Positions 1 to 5,621 of a DNA stretch of 7,138 nucleotides are shown in pieces. Position 1 is the first letter of the stretch, and each line of letters opens with the position of its first letter. The position numbers were made by a program, and so were the translations under genes. This stretch comes from Chloroflexota bacterium (GTDB taxonomy: Bacteria > Chloroflexota > Anaerolineae > Anaerolineales > Villigracilaceae), in contig JAJYOH010000309.1 of assembly GCA_021796315.1 (NCBI GenBank), positions 1-7,138 of the forward strand. The letters run 5' to 3'. The notes under the pieces are model-generated. The model saw only the letters and a list, made by a program, of their open reading frames with translations. It did not search any database and was not told the DNA's origin.

Positions 1-1
1 G

Positions 2-283
2 CTTGTTACCAACCTGCTCATGCAATTTGTGAAGGACGACCTTGCAGATGAAAAGCCTTTCGTGCTGGCCCTCCAAAAAGAAATCAATGAATTGACTGGC
101 ATGCTCCGCCAAAAAAAACAGGATTGGATCATTGTTTCGAACGAAGCGGGCTTGGGGCTTGTCCCTCCCTATCAAATGGGACGCGTATATCGCGATGCGC
201 TTGGCTGGGTCAATCAAACACTGGCACGCACCGCAGATAAAGTCATCTTTATGGTGGCGGGTATTCCGGCTGTCGTCAAGTAG
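2..283 (+). CDS. cobU: CobU-type adenosylcobinamide kinase/guanylyltransferase, C-terminal part
   Basis: The reading frame is already open at base 2 and ends at TAG 281-283, so the 5' part lies outside the window. The visible 93 residues begin LVTNLLMQF and carry the family's conserved C-terminal block (SNEAGLGLVPP, then GRVYRDALG and NQTLA) and end in a hydrophobic strand FMVAGIPAVVK. In this family the protein phosphorylates adenosylcobinamide and then transfers GMP to it, in the nucleotide-loop stage of cobalamin assembly or salvage; it is cytosolic. The N-terminal P-loop that binds nucleotide is not in view. An ABC ATPase of the corrinoid/siderophore type starts 5 nt downstream, which fits a B12 uptake and salvage operon. 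The internal ATG at position 20 is not the true start. Confidence 0.9.
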   Translation, partial: LVTNLLMQFVKDDLADEKPFVLALQKEINELTGMLRQKKQDWIIVSNEAGLGLVPPYQMGRVYRDALGWVNQTLARTADKVIFMVAGIPAVVK

Positions 284-288
284 GTCTT

Positions 289-1059
289 ATGCTCAAAATT
301 CAAAACCTCTCCGTCTTTTATGGTCAACGCCAGATTTTGTACGAGGCCAACCTGGATGTGCAATCAGGCGAAGTGGTGGCGTTGATTGGGCCGAACGGCG
401 CGGGCAAATCCACGTTGATCCGCGCGGTCAGTGGAGTTATCCCCATCCGAAGCGGGCGCGTCTGTACCAACGGCGATGATTTTTCCGCGCTCGATCCGAT
501 GAAGCGCGCCAAATATATGGCGGTCGTTCCACAGGCGGTTTCACTGCCTCCGGCTTACACGGTTTGGGAAACCGTCCTGCTTGGACGTACACCTTATCTT
601 GGATTTTTAGGACAGCCCTCTCAGACTGATAAAGAACTGGCGCGGCGTGCGCTGGAACGCGTCAGCGCAGGAGGATTTGCAGAACGCCGAGTCGGCGAAT
701 TGTCCGGCGGCGAGGCGCAGAGAGTTTTGCTGGCGCGCGCCCTGTGCCAGTCCACGCCGATCTTGCTCCTCGACGAACCGACCGCGCATCTGGATCTGCA
801 ATATCAAACCAGCCTGTTAAAGTTGGTTTATGAGCTGGCGCATCACGATCATCTGGCTGTTTTGGCTGCGTTGCACGATCTGAATCTCGCCGCGCATTAC
901 GCGGACCGCGTGGCGTTGCTGGTGGGCGGCAGGATAACTGCCATTGGGACGCCGCGCGAAGTGCTGACGTCTGAACTGATCTCACAGGCATATTGTCTGC
1001 CAGTGCGGGTGGTGGAACATCCACTGACTGGAGGTCCGCTGGTGTTGCCTTCGACTTGA
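289..1059 (+). CDS. ABC transporter ATP-binding protein, cobalamin/iron-siderophore (BtuD/FecE) type
   Basis: A complete 256-residue ATPase subunit that would power a periplasmic-binding-protein-dependent importer at the inner face of the membrane. All ABC motifs are present: Walker A GPNGAGKST at 34-42, Q-loop Gln82, signature LSGGE at 138-142, Walker B ILLLDE at 158-163, D-loop HLD at 167-169 and switch His196 in LHDLN. The spacing and the LHDLNLAAHYADRV block are typical of the FecE/FhuC/BtuD/HmuV group, which handles cobalamin, heme or ferric siderophores. The cobU-like gene 5 nt upstream favours a corrinoid substrate, but the ATPase alone does not fix it. The ATG at 289 has a weak AGG upstream, inside the end of cobU, suggesting translational coupling. 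Permease and binding protein are presumably encoded further left. Confidence 0.9.
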   Translation: MLKIQNLSVFYGQRQILYEANLDVQSGEVVALIGPNGAGKSTLIRAVSGVIPIRSGRVCTNGDDFSALDPMKRAKYMAVVPQAVSLPPAYTVWETVLLGRTPYLGFLGQPSQTDKELARRALERVSAGGFAERRVGELSGGEAQRVLLARALCQSTPILLLDEPTAHLDLQYQTSLLKLVYELAHHDHLAVLAALHDLNLAAHYADRVALLVGGRITAIGTPREVLTSELISQAYCLPVRVVEHPLTGGPLVLPST

Positions 1060-1137
1060 TGGAATGCGGTCGCTGTGCCCAGGGAAATCCGCGCGGACAA
1101 TGGCCTGTTGGTCTGCAAGTCTTGTATGTTTAATTAG
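1059..1137 (+). pseudogene. Possible frameshifted CxxC-CxxC mini-protein after the ABC ATPase
   Basis: An ATG at 1059-1061 overlaps the ATPase stop codon (TGATG) and opens a 24-codon frame beginning MECGRCA and ending at TAA 1131-1133. If one C is removed from the CCC at 1078-1080, the frame becomes MECGRCA-REIRADNGLLVCKSC-MFN and stops at TAG 1135-1137, giving two CxxC pairs as in a small zinc ribbon. Seen: the overlap and the two half-motifs in adjacent frames. Inferred: that this is a remnant or frameshifted gene rather than chance. No family assignment is possible. Confidence 0.22.
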
Positions 1138-1170
1138 TCCGACTGGTCAGTTGGACCGCAGAGATTTTTT
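1137..1170. terminator. Hairpin between convergent genes, possible terminator
   Basis: GTCCGACT at 1137-1144 can pair with AGTTGGAC at 1149-1156 (8 pairs, one G-U) around a 4-nt loop. On the plus strand six T follow at 1165-1170 after an 8-nt gap, which is longer than in a classical intrinsic terminator. On the minus strand an AT-rich TAATTAAA follows. The site lies between the converging ends of the ABC gene (1059) and pyrF (1199), so it may end transcription from both sides, or be another of the short repeats of this genome. No other structure is evident in 1060-1198. Confidence 0.35.
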
Positions 1171-1198
1171 GCGTTTCGTCTGGACGTTTATCGCGTTC

Positions 1199-2095
1199 TT
1201 AGAGGGCTGCGCGGTTCAAATCTCTTTTGGTATTCACAATTTGGTCACGGATTTCCGCCGCGGCTTGGGCGGGATTCTCCGCGCGCGAGATTCCCCGTGA
1301 GACATTGATGAGCATACCAAGTCCGTCTTTGCGGAGACCCGCCTTCAATGCAGATTCCAAATCGCCGCCTTGAGTCCCAACGCCGGGGACGAGGAACCAT
1401 AAATCGGGCGCGGCAGTACGGACGCGTTTCAGTGCGTCCAGATGAGTTGCGCCAACAACGAGGCCGATGTTGTTTTTGGTGTTCCATTGTTGGGCAAGGT
1501 GGGCAACGTGTTCATACAAAGGAACCACGGACGACGGACGACGGACGACACCATCCATTGCTCGTGGTTTGTTGTCCGTGGTTCGTGGTTTGTCGTCTGT
1601 GGTCACCAATAAATCCTGCAAATCGCCCGAACCCGGATTGGACGTCTTGCACACCAGAAACACGCCTTTGTCCTGATCCTTGATGAACGGCTCGATCGAA
1701 TCTTTTCCAAGATATGGACTTAGCGTAATGCCATCCGCACCGAGGTTCTCGAATGCGGATTTGGCATACGCTTCGGCAGTCGAGGCAATGTCGCCGCGCT
1801 TGGCGTCGAGGATGATGGGAATCTTTGAACCGAGCCGATTCGATTCTTCGCCAATCGTATCAATGACTTGCTTGAGCACGGTCCAACCCTTGGCGCCGAA
1901 TACTTCGAAGAAGGCCGCGTTGGGTTTGAAGGCCGCCGCGTAGGGCGCGGTCTGTTTAACGAGATTAAGGCAGAAGTCGAGAGCAGAGACGGCGGTGGGT
2001 TCTTTGAGGTCGGGAATGTGCGGGTCAAGTCCAACGCAAAGTAAAGACGATGAATCATCCGCACGTTTTTCGAGGAAGGTAAAAAAGGTTTCCAT
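1199..2095 (-). CDS. pyrF: Orotidine 5'-phosphate decarboxylase, type 2, with an in-frame repeat insertion
   Basis: PyrF decarboxylates OMP to UMP, the last step of de novo pyrimidine synthesis, in the cytosol. Signatures visible: VGLDPHIPDL near residue 21, AAFKPNAAFFE at 54-64, the catalytic block ILDAKRGDIASTAEAY at 95-110 with Lys99 and Asp102, SPYLGKDS at 126-133, TSNPGSGDLQ at 151-160, and the phosphate-binding region PGVGTQGGD (237-245) and INVSRGI (263-269). These mark the type 2 (longer, mycobacterial-like) subfamily. The ATG at 2095 is chosen because AGGAAAG (2098-2104) lies 2 nt before it; a TTG at 2113 would place this ribosome site inside the gene. Residues about 165-191 are low-complexity (TTDDKPRTTDNKP...VVRRPSSVV) and are encoded by a DNA repeat, making the protein about 27 residues longer than expected. 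All catalytic motifs are intact, so activity is likely retained. It follows pyrB by 76 nt. Confidence 0.93.
   Translation of the reverse strand: METFFTFLEKRADDSSSLLCVGLDPHIPDLKEPTAVSALDFCLNLVKQTAPYAAAFKPNAAFFEVFGAKGWTVLKQVIDTIGEESNRLGSKIPIILDAKRGDIASTAEAYAKSAFENLGADGITLSPYLGKDSIEPFIKDQDKGVFLVCKTSNPGSGDLQDLLVTTDDKPRTTDNKPRAMDGVVRRPSSVVPLYEHVAHLAQQWNTKNNIGLVVGATHLDALKRVRTAAPDLWFLVPGVGTQGGDLESALKAGLRKDGLGMLINVSRGISRAENPAQAAAEIRDQIVNTKRDLNRAAL
1524..1603. repeat. Roughly 80-bp palindromic/tandem repeat inserted in frame in pyrF
   Basis: The element opens with ACCACGGACGACGGACGAC, which contains the 7-bp unit GGACGAC in three tandem copies, and closes with TGTCGTCTGTGGT, whose complement ACCACAGACGACA matches the opening end. 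Read on the coding (minus) strand there are two 21-bp tandem units, ACCACAGACGACAAACCACGA and a near copy with two changes. It encodes residues about 165-191 of PyrF, a Thr/Asp/Arg/Ser-rich stretch with no counterpart in the family as I know it, between the TSNPGSGDLQ loop and the PLYEHVA helix. Seen: the repeat structure and open frame. Inferred: insertion of a dispersed genomic repeat into a surface loop. Confidence 0.75.
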
Positions 2096-2110
2096 ATCTT
2101 TCCTATGTTG

Positions 2111-2166
2111 CAAGTTTGAAGGTTGGCAAGTTGAAACGTTCCAACCTTCAAACCTGCCAACCTGTA
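2111..2166. repeat. Intergenic inverted repeat between pyrB and pyrF
   Basis: GTTTGAAGGTTGG at 2114-2126 is the exact complement of CCAACCTTCAAAC at 2141-2153, giving a 13-bp stem with a 14-nt loop. The right side also has a 16-bp period (CCAACCTTCAAACCTG, then CCAACCTGTAAACTTT), so AGGTTGGCA on the left can alternatively pair with TGCCAACCT at 2155-2163. It fills most of the 76-nt gap between the pyrB stop and pyrF start and ends just upstream of the pyrF ribosome site. It may be an intergenic repeat, an mRNA-processing or stability hairpin, or a partial terminator; no T-tract follows on the minus strand. Confidence 0.7.
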
Positions 2167-2171
2167 AACTT

Positions 2172-3149
2172 TTAGGCCTTGCCCAATACCATTGCCAACA
2201 AGGCCATTCTCACATACAGACCATATTCCATCTGGCGGAAATACGCGGCGCGCGGATCGTCGTCGAAATCCGGGCTGATCTCGCCGACGCGCGGCAGCGG
2301 GTGCATGACGATCATATCCTTTTTGGCGGACTTCATGATGGCGGGATCGATCACGTATGCGCCCTTGACCTTTTCATAATCGGCGGGGTCTTCGAAGCGT
2401 TCCTTCTGGACACGCGTCACATATAGCACGTCGATTTCCGGCAGAATTTTTTCAAGCGAACTGAACTCGGCCTGTGGTATTTTCTTCGCGGCCACTTCGT
2501 CCATCACGTCTTTTGGCATGCGCAAAATATCGGGCGAAACGTAATTGAGTTTGACCTTGTAGAGCGAAAGCAAGCGCGCCAGCGAATGAACCGTGCGGCC
2601 ATATTTCAAATCGCCGAGCATCGTCACCGTGAGATTATCGAGCCGACCGATTTCTTCCATGATGGTGAACGTATCGAGCAAGGCCTGCGTCGGATGTTCG
2701 CCCACGCCGTCGCCCGCGTTGATGACGGGTTTGCGCGCCGCCTGCGCCGCAATCGCCGCCGAGCCCGTTTCGGGATGGCGCAGCACGATCACGTCGGCGT
2801 AACTTTCGAGCGTGCGGACGGTATCGGGCAGGCTCTCGCCTTTCGTCACAGACGAATACCTCACTTCATTGATCGGGATGACCGAGCCGCCGAGTCGTTC
2901 CATCGCGGCAGTGAACGATGACGATGTGCGCGTGGATGGTTCATAAAAAAGATTGGCCAGGATTTTTCCTTTGAGCAGATCGAACGTCCCGACGCGCTCG
3001 ACCATGCCGCGCATCTCGTGCGCCACGCCGAAGATGTACTCGAGGTCATCGCGCTTGAACTGCTTGACGGAAATAATGTCCTTGCCGTACCACTCGGCGT
3101 TTTTGTTTTCGCCGAAAGGCAGGTGCGGGGATGAAGATTGAGTTGGCAT
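2172..3149 (-). CDS. pyrB: Aspartate carbamoyltransferase catalytic chain
   Basis: PyrB joins carbamoyl phosphate and aspartate to carbamoyl-aspartate, the first committed pyrimidine step. The 325-residue product has the carbamoyl-phosphate site [12 protein letters not shown] (STRT at 72-75), Lys103 in [16 protein letters not shown] at 152-155, [12 protein letters not shown] at 179-190, the aspartate-side TRVQKERF at 245-252, and HPLPR at 283-287. The length is slightly above the usual 300-310, owing to a polar N-terminal extension before residue 20. The [10 protein letters not shown] and YVTRVQKER wording resembles PyrB chains that work with a regulatory PyrI, but no pyrI is in the window. 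Start: ATG 3149 with AGGAG (3158-3162) 8 nt upstream. pyrF follows after 76 nt, probably on the same transcript. The order pyrC...pyrB-pyrF on one strand suggests an ancestral operon now interrupted by the toxin-antitoxin and LuxR-like genes. Confidence 0.95.
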   Translation of the reverse strand: MPTQSSSPHLPFGENKNAEWYGKDIISVKQFKRDDLEYIFGVAHEMRGMVERVGTFDLLKGKILANLFYEPSTRTSSSFTAAMERLGGSVIPINEVRYSSVTKGESLPDTVRTLESYADVIVLRHPETGSAAIAAQAARKPVINAGDGVGEHPTQALLDTFTIMEEIGRLDNLTVTMLGDLKYGRTVHSLARLLSLYKVKLNYVSPDILRMPKDVMDEVAAKKIPQAEFSSLEKILPEIDVLYVTRVQKERFEDPADYEKVKGAYVIDPAIMKSAKKDMIVMHPLPRVGEISPDFDDDPRAAYFRQMEYGLYVRMALLAMVLGKA

Positions 3150-3161
3150 AAGTTAGTCTCC

Positions 3162-3194
3162 TAGTTTTGTGGTTGGATAGTTTTGTAGTTTTGT
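3162..3194. repeat. Three copies of TAGTTTTGT upstream of pyrB
   Basis: TAGTTTTGT occurs at 3162-3170, 3178-3186 and 3186-3194 (ACAAAACTA on the pyrB strand). It lies in the pyrB 5' region directly before the ribosome site. The A-rich mRNA would be unstructured, which may keep the start accessible, or the repeat may be a local slippage product. Confidence 0.5.
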
Positions 3195-3295
3195 TATTCG
3201 ATAATCGCAAATCGGGATTCAGACTCTGGTTCTACCAAAAGCCGAATCCCGTTTTGATACATGCTTCTGTCGTTAGCCAATTCCACTCGGATCAC
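3194..3295 (-). CDS. Possible 33-codon ORF in the pyrB leader
   Basis: On the pyrB strand a GTG at 3295 opens a 33-codon frame ending at TAA 3194-3196, with an internal ATG (3266-3268) that would give 22 residues (MYQNGIRLLVEPESESRFAI, then IE). Composition is protein-like, with alternating hydrophobic and acidic residues, but no strong ribosome site precedes either start. It could be a pyrB leader peptide, a gene remnant, or chance. It overlaps the hairpin at 3213-3251. The remainder of 3296-3345 shows nothing recognisable. Confidence 0.2.
   Translation of the reverse strand: MIRVELANDRSMYQNGIRLLVEPESESRFAIIE
3213..3251. promoter_or_regulatory. Two-tier hairpin in the pyrB upstream region
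   Basis: CGGGATTC (3213-3220) pairs exactly with GAATCCCG (3244-3251); inside the loop TGGT (3228-3231) pairs with ACCA (3235-3238) around TCT. It lies 63 nt before the pyrB ribosome site and could form in pyrB leader RNA. No T-tract of terminator quality follows on the minus strand; GTTTTG follows on the plus strand, where no gene would need termination. Role unknown. Confidence 0.35.
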
Positions 3296-3345
3296 GCGCT
3301 ACTTTAGCCTTCTTTCCGTTTCGATGAATTTTCTGTTACTGATGT

Positions 3346-4734
3346 TTATTCCGATAAAACCCAGGGACCATAAATTGCCTGTTCCAACGCATCCATGATT
3401 ATTTTGTCAGCTTGATCTTTACTCATTCCAGAAGGCAATTTTAGATTCGAATAGAAAGAACCGATGGGGCCGCAAGTGAAATCAAGACCAGGATACAGTG
3501 GAGCAAGTCGTTGTTTGGCGCGAGCGCAATTGGCTTCCAGATTGTTTTCGGCGGGAACACGAATATTACTGATAGAGACACTCACAGGTGAGTTTCCGTA
3601 GTTACTGACGCCAACAGGAAATTCGACAATATAACAACGGTACGCGCTAGAGTAAGTACCTGGAGATTTTGGATTTTTGAGCATATATCCAGAAAGCGAG
3701 TTTTGGACATTTCCCGCTGTAAGGATCACCCCGTTCAAATTCCAATCTTGTGTGTCTGGCAGTTGAGCACAAATTTCTACATTTGTAACGGTTTCATTCT
3801 TTTGAATGTTGATTAATGTCATGGTTACGTTATTGGCTTGCGTTGAACTGCCAGTCAATTGCACATTGCCCACAGTGATTTTCAACCAGACTTCAGCGCC
3901 ATCGCCTGAAACAAATTGTCCGTTAGCGTTTTTGAGTTTATAGTGAACTTCGTAAATTCCGTCCGCATTAGGAACTGTGAAGTTGCTTGAAATCTCTACG
4001 ACTTGTCCTGGATTCACGGGATTTGATAATTTGATTTCATTTGACTCATTTAAATTATTTCCTAACGGAGCGGAATAGCTTGTCAACACTAAAGCGTAAT
4101 CTGTAGTCCAGGTGGTTGAACCATCATTTTGCAACTTCCATGTTTTCGTGAAAGTTGTGCCTTTGGCGACATTTATCCCATCAGGATAATTCTCTCCAAC
4201 AAAGTGTGCTACATCTGCTGCGGAAATCGTCGCTGTATCATTTGTAGCCGTGACCTTTGGCATTGCAGTGAAAGTCGGAACCATCACTGTTTGGGCAGAT
4301 TTCTCAATAGCGATAGTGGGAGTGATTTCTACTGGTGCGGTTGCTGTGACTGCCGACTCTGGAACGGGTGAATTGGTGATGGCAATCACGACAACTAATA
4401 CAGTTGTCAACAAGATGCCACCGACGATATATATCAAAGTTTTCATGGGAACCCTCCGAAAAACGAATTTGCTATCATTGTCGGAGGTTTCACTTCTCGT
4501 TTCAACTACAGGTTTCCCTAACTCGCCCAATCCATTGTCACCTACGGATTTCCCCAATCGTAAAACTGCCTCTGTTCTTGAACTCACATGAAGCTTTCTA
4601 TAAATATTTTTCAAATGATATTCAACAGTATGCTGAGAAACGCCAAGCATCAAGGCGATCTGCTTGTTGCTTTTGCCTTGCAATAAAAGCCTGATAACAT
4701 CCTGCTCGCGTTGACTGAAATTCTCCGTGTTCAT
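3346..4734 (-). CDS. Membrane-anchored LuxR-type HTH protein with NBR1-like Ig domain
   Basis: A 462-residue single-pass protein. Residues 6-62 are a GerE/LuxR helix-turn-helix (FSQREQDVIRLLLQGKSNKQ, then IALMLGVSQHTVEYHLKNIY), directly at the N-terminus with no receiver domain. A polar linker leads to one membrane helix at about 99-119 (TLIYIVGGILLTTVLVVVIA), then a Thr/Pro/Ala-rich stalk to about 172. Residues about 174-288 form an Ig-like fold of the NBR1 central-domain type (GTTFTKTWKLQNDGSTTW, NPGQVVEISSNFTVP, YEVHYKLKN, VSGDGAEVWLKITV), common in Chloroflexota surface proteins. Residues 290-462 are unassigned and contain four cysteines (322, 367, 403, 421). The DNA-binding end would be cytosolic and the Ig end outside, suggesting a one-component transmembrane sensor; ligand and target genes are unknown. 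Start: ATG 4734; a TTG at 4752 is also in frame, and neither has a clear Shine-Dalgarno. The gene is visibly AT-richer than pyrB, pyrF and pyrC, consistent with separate origin. Confidence 0.85.
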   Translation of the reverse strand: MNTENFSQREQDVIRLLLQGKSNKQIALMLGVSQHTVEYHLKNIYRKLHVSSRTEAVLRLGKSVGDNGLGELGKPVVETRSETSDNDSKFVFRRVPMKTLIYIVGGILLTTVLVVVIAITNSPVPESAVTATAPVEITPTIAIEKSAQTVMVPTFTAMPKVTATNDTATISAADVAHFVGENYPDGINVAKGTTFTKTWKLQNDGSTTWTTDYALVLTSYSAPLGNNLNESNEIKLSNPVNPGQVVEISSNFTVPNADGIYEVHYKLKNANGQFVSGDGAEVWLKITVGNVQLTGSSTQANNVTMTLINIQKNETVTNVEICAQLPDTQDWNLNGVILTAGNVQNSLSGYMLKNPKSPGTYSSAYRCYIVEFPVGVSNYGNSPVSVSISNIRVPAENNLEANCARAKQRLAPLYPGLDFTCGPIGSFYSNLKLPSGMSKDQADKIIMDALEQAIYGPWVLSE

Positions 4735-4748
4735 GATACAAGTGTATC
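4735..4748. promoter_or_regulatory. GATACA-AG-TGTATC palindrome abutting the luxR-like start codon
   Basis: A perfect 6-bp inverted repeat with a 2-nt centre ends on the base next to the ATG at 4734. No Shine-Dalgarno sequence fits between. It could be an operator for autoregulation by the HTH protein, or chance. Just upstream on the same side, TATTTTCTATTC (4763-4774) is nearly repeated at 4777-4788. Confidence 0.3.
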
Positions 4749-4782
4749 GCAAATCTATGAACTATTTTCTATTCACCATTTT

Positions 4783-4893
4783 CTATTCTCTCACATTCTT
4801 TCCAAAACCTTTTTCCGCCAGCACCTTGCCATCTTTGAAGGCTTCGCGTCCGCGTAAGACGACGCGCCTCACGCGCTCCTTCACCTTCCAGCC
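4783..4893 (-). pseudogene. pyrC: Detached 3' end of a second pyrC copy
   Basis: Positions 4789-4895 align without gaps to 5628-5734, the 3' end of the intact pyrC, with 15 differences in 107 bases by hand count (about 86% identity). On the minus strand the fragment reads GWKVKERVRRVVLRGREAFK then DGKVLAEKGFGKNVRE and stops at TAG 4783-4785: 36 codons, 32 identical to the PyrC C-terminus. It is cut off at its 5' side, where TAA (4894-4896) takes the place of the Glu codon. Ten of the 15 differences are silent, so the copies diverged while both were coding; the fragment was probably left by recombination with a related full-length gene rather than by decay of a local duplicate. It has no start and is presumably not expressed as protein. 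It and the intact pyrC end bracket the toxin-antitoxin pair. Confidence 0.85.
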
Positions 4894-4899
4894 TTATAA

Positions 4900-4932
4900 A
4901 GACTTCCGAAGTTTTGGAAACTTCGGAAGTCT
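4900..4932. repeat. 33-bp perfect palindrome after the PIN-toxin gene
   Basis: A 15-bp perfect stem (AGACTTCCGAAGTTT / AAACTTCGGAAGTCT) with a 3-nt loop TGG. It starts 2 nt after the toxin stop codon on the minus strand and is followed there by TTTATAA, so it may also serve as terminator for the toxin-antitoxin transcript. It lies 4 nt from the truncated edge of the pyrC fragment. Its architecture (AGAC, 7-nt stem, GTTTTGGAAAC core, 7-nt stem, GTCT) is shared by the palindrome inside pyrC at 6100-6132. Confidence 0.85.
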
Positions 4933-4934
4933 AT

Positions 4935-5354
4935 TTAGCGAGGAATATTAGGTACAAAGAAATTCTTGAATCCTTTCTCCAGCAAGCCTTCTTTCAATCG
5001 CTTGTCGCCCGTCCAAAGATACGCGTCCAATTCAAGCGCAAGCGCGACATGAGGCGTATCGGTTTCGTCAACATCACGACATAACTCGTACGCGGCTTTC
5101 CAATTTTCTGGTGAGATCAAATCTTCTCGATAAATCTGAACTCGCTTGACCAGGATGCGATACAGCCGCGTCACATCGTCCGACGAAAGGCGCGAGGCTT
5201 TGATTAGTTTTTCCTTGCGGTCAAAAATCTCAACAAGGGTCGTTTCGCATACGAAGAACTCATTCTCAGAGCGCAGCATGACTTTGGCAAAAGAAGATTC
5301 CGCGCTTGCCAGCGCTGAGAATAAAATGTTCGTGTCTACTACGACCCGCGCCAT
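4935..5354 (-). CDS. PIN-domain toxin (VapC-like ribonuclease)
   Basis: A 139-residue protein with the acidic PIN core: Asp7 in VVVDTNILFSA, Glu42 in TLVEIFDRKE, the acidic cluster RDVDETDTPHVALALE (Asp94, Asp96, Asp99) and Asp117 in LWTGDKRL. Such proteins are Mg-dependent ribonucleases, usually toxins held inactive by a partner encoded just upstream. The layout resembles the group of PIN toxins with DVDExDxPFVALAL signatures rather than classical VapC. Its ATG (5354) is 2 nt after the stop of the 74-codon upstream gene, so the two are co-translated. No transposase or integrase accompanies the pair. Cleavage target is not predictable from sequence. Confidence 0.85.
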   Translation of the reverse strand: MARVVVDTNILFSALASAESSFAKVMLRSENEFFVCETTLVEIFDRKEKLIKASRLSSDDVTRLYRILVKRVQIYREDLISPENWKAAYELCRDVDETDTPHVALALELDAYLWTGDKRLKEGLLEKGFKNFFVPNIPR

Positions 5355-5356
5355 GA

Positions 5357-5581
5357 TTATTTCTCAAGATAAACTGGTTTGAGTTTTTTCCATACTGCCG
5401 CATCAATTTCTTTTGAAAGTTCCGCGGCTTGTTTTTCGGTCAACTTACTGCGTTTGCGGATGGACTCTAATTCGAGATAATCCAAGAACAGCCCTAGTGT
5501 GGTTTCGTCAATCATGTCGCGTCGAAAACGCACGATCACATCTTTCTTCTCTACATTTACTTGATAGGAAGGGGTGTACAT
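5357..5581 (-). CDS. Putative antitoxin of the PIN module
   Basis: A 74-residue protein encoded immediately before the PIN gene. The N-terminus (YQVNVEKKDVIVRFRRDMID) is strand-like, and the rest is predicted helical and charged (ESIRKRSKLTEKQAAELSKE), a layout suited to a DNA-binding head and a toxin-wrapping tail. I do not recognise a named antitoxin family (not an obvious AbrB, RHH or Phd sequence), so the role rests on position, size and overlap logic. The ATG at 5581 has a strong AAGGAG (5587-5592) 5 nt upstream, better than that of the toxin, which fits excess antitoxin synthesis. Confidence 0.65.
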   Translation of the reverse strand: MYTPSYQVNVEKKDVIVRFRRDMIDETTLGLFLDYLELESIRKRSKLTEKQAAELSKEIDAAVWKKLKPVYLEK

Positions 5582-5586
5582 TCTTT

Positions 5587-5611
5587 CTCCTTAGACTCTG
5601 CTCACATTATA
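5587..5611 (-). promoter_or_regulatory. -10 element and ribosome site of the toxin-antitoxin pair
   Basis: On the minus strand a perfect TATAAT occupies 5606-5611, 10 nt after the pyrC stop codon, and AAGGAG lies at 5587-5592. Transcription from it would begin near 5599 and give a leader of roughly 18 nt. No convincing -35 hexamer is found 16-18 nt upstream (that stretch lies in the end of pyrC). The pair can probably be expressed independently of pyrC. Confidence 0.45.
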
Positions 5612-5621
5612 CAACACGCCA

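Noticed and set aside
662..1024. 120-codon open frame on the minus strand opposite the ABC ATPase
   Set aside because: It lies wholly within a gene with all ABC motifs, and its Arg/Pro-rich product is typical of an antisense shadow in GC-rich DNA.
1530..1600. CRISPR array suggested by the repeated GGACGAC/ACCACGA units in pyrF
   Set aside because: Units of 7 and 21 bp with no regular unique spacers, an open coding frame and complementary ends; not CRISPR architecture.
2096..2113. Upstream TTG start for pyrF
   Set aside because: The AGGAAAG ribosome site would lie inside the gene; ATG 2095 has proper spacing and the resulting N-terminus fits the family.
2586..2921. 111-codon plus-strand open frame opposite pyrB
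   Set aside because: His/Arg-rich product with no family features; shadow of the pyrB coding frame.
3213..3251. PyrR-binding site in the pyrB leader (AACCAGAGTCT compared with the AGUCCAGAGAGGCU type)
   Set aside because: The match is partial and one base short, the flanking antiterminator/terminator arrangement is missing, and no pyrR gene is in view.
4735..4752. Upstream TTG start for the LuxR-like gene
   Set aside because: It is a rarer start codon with no ribosome site, and the HTH domain is complete from the ATG at 4734.
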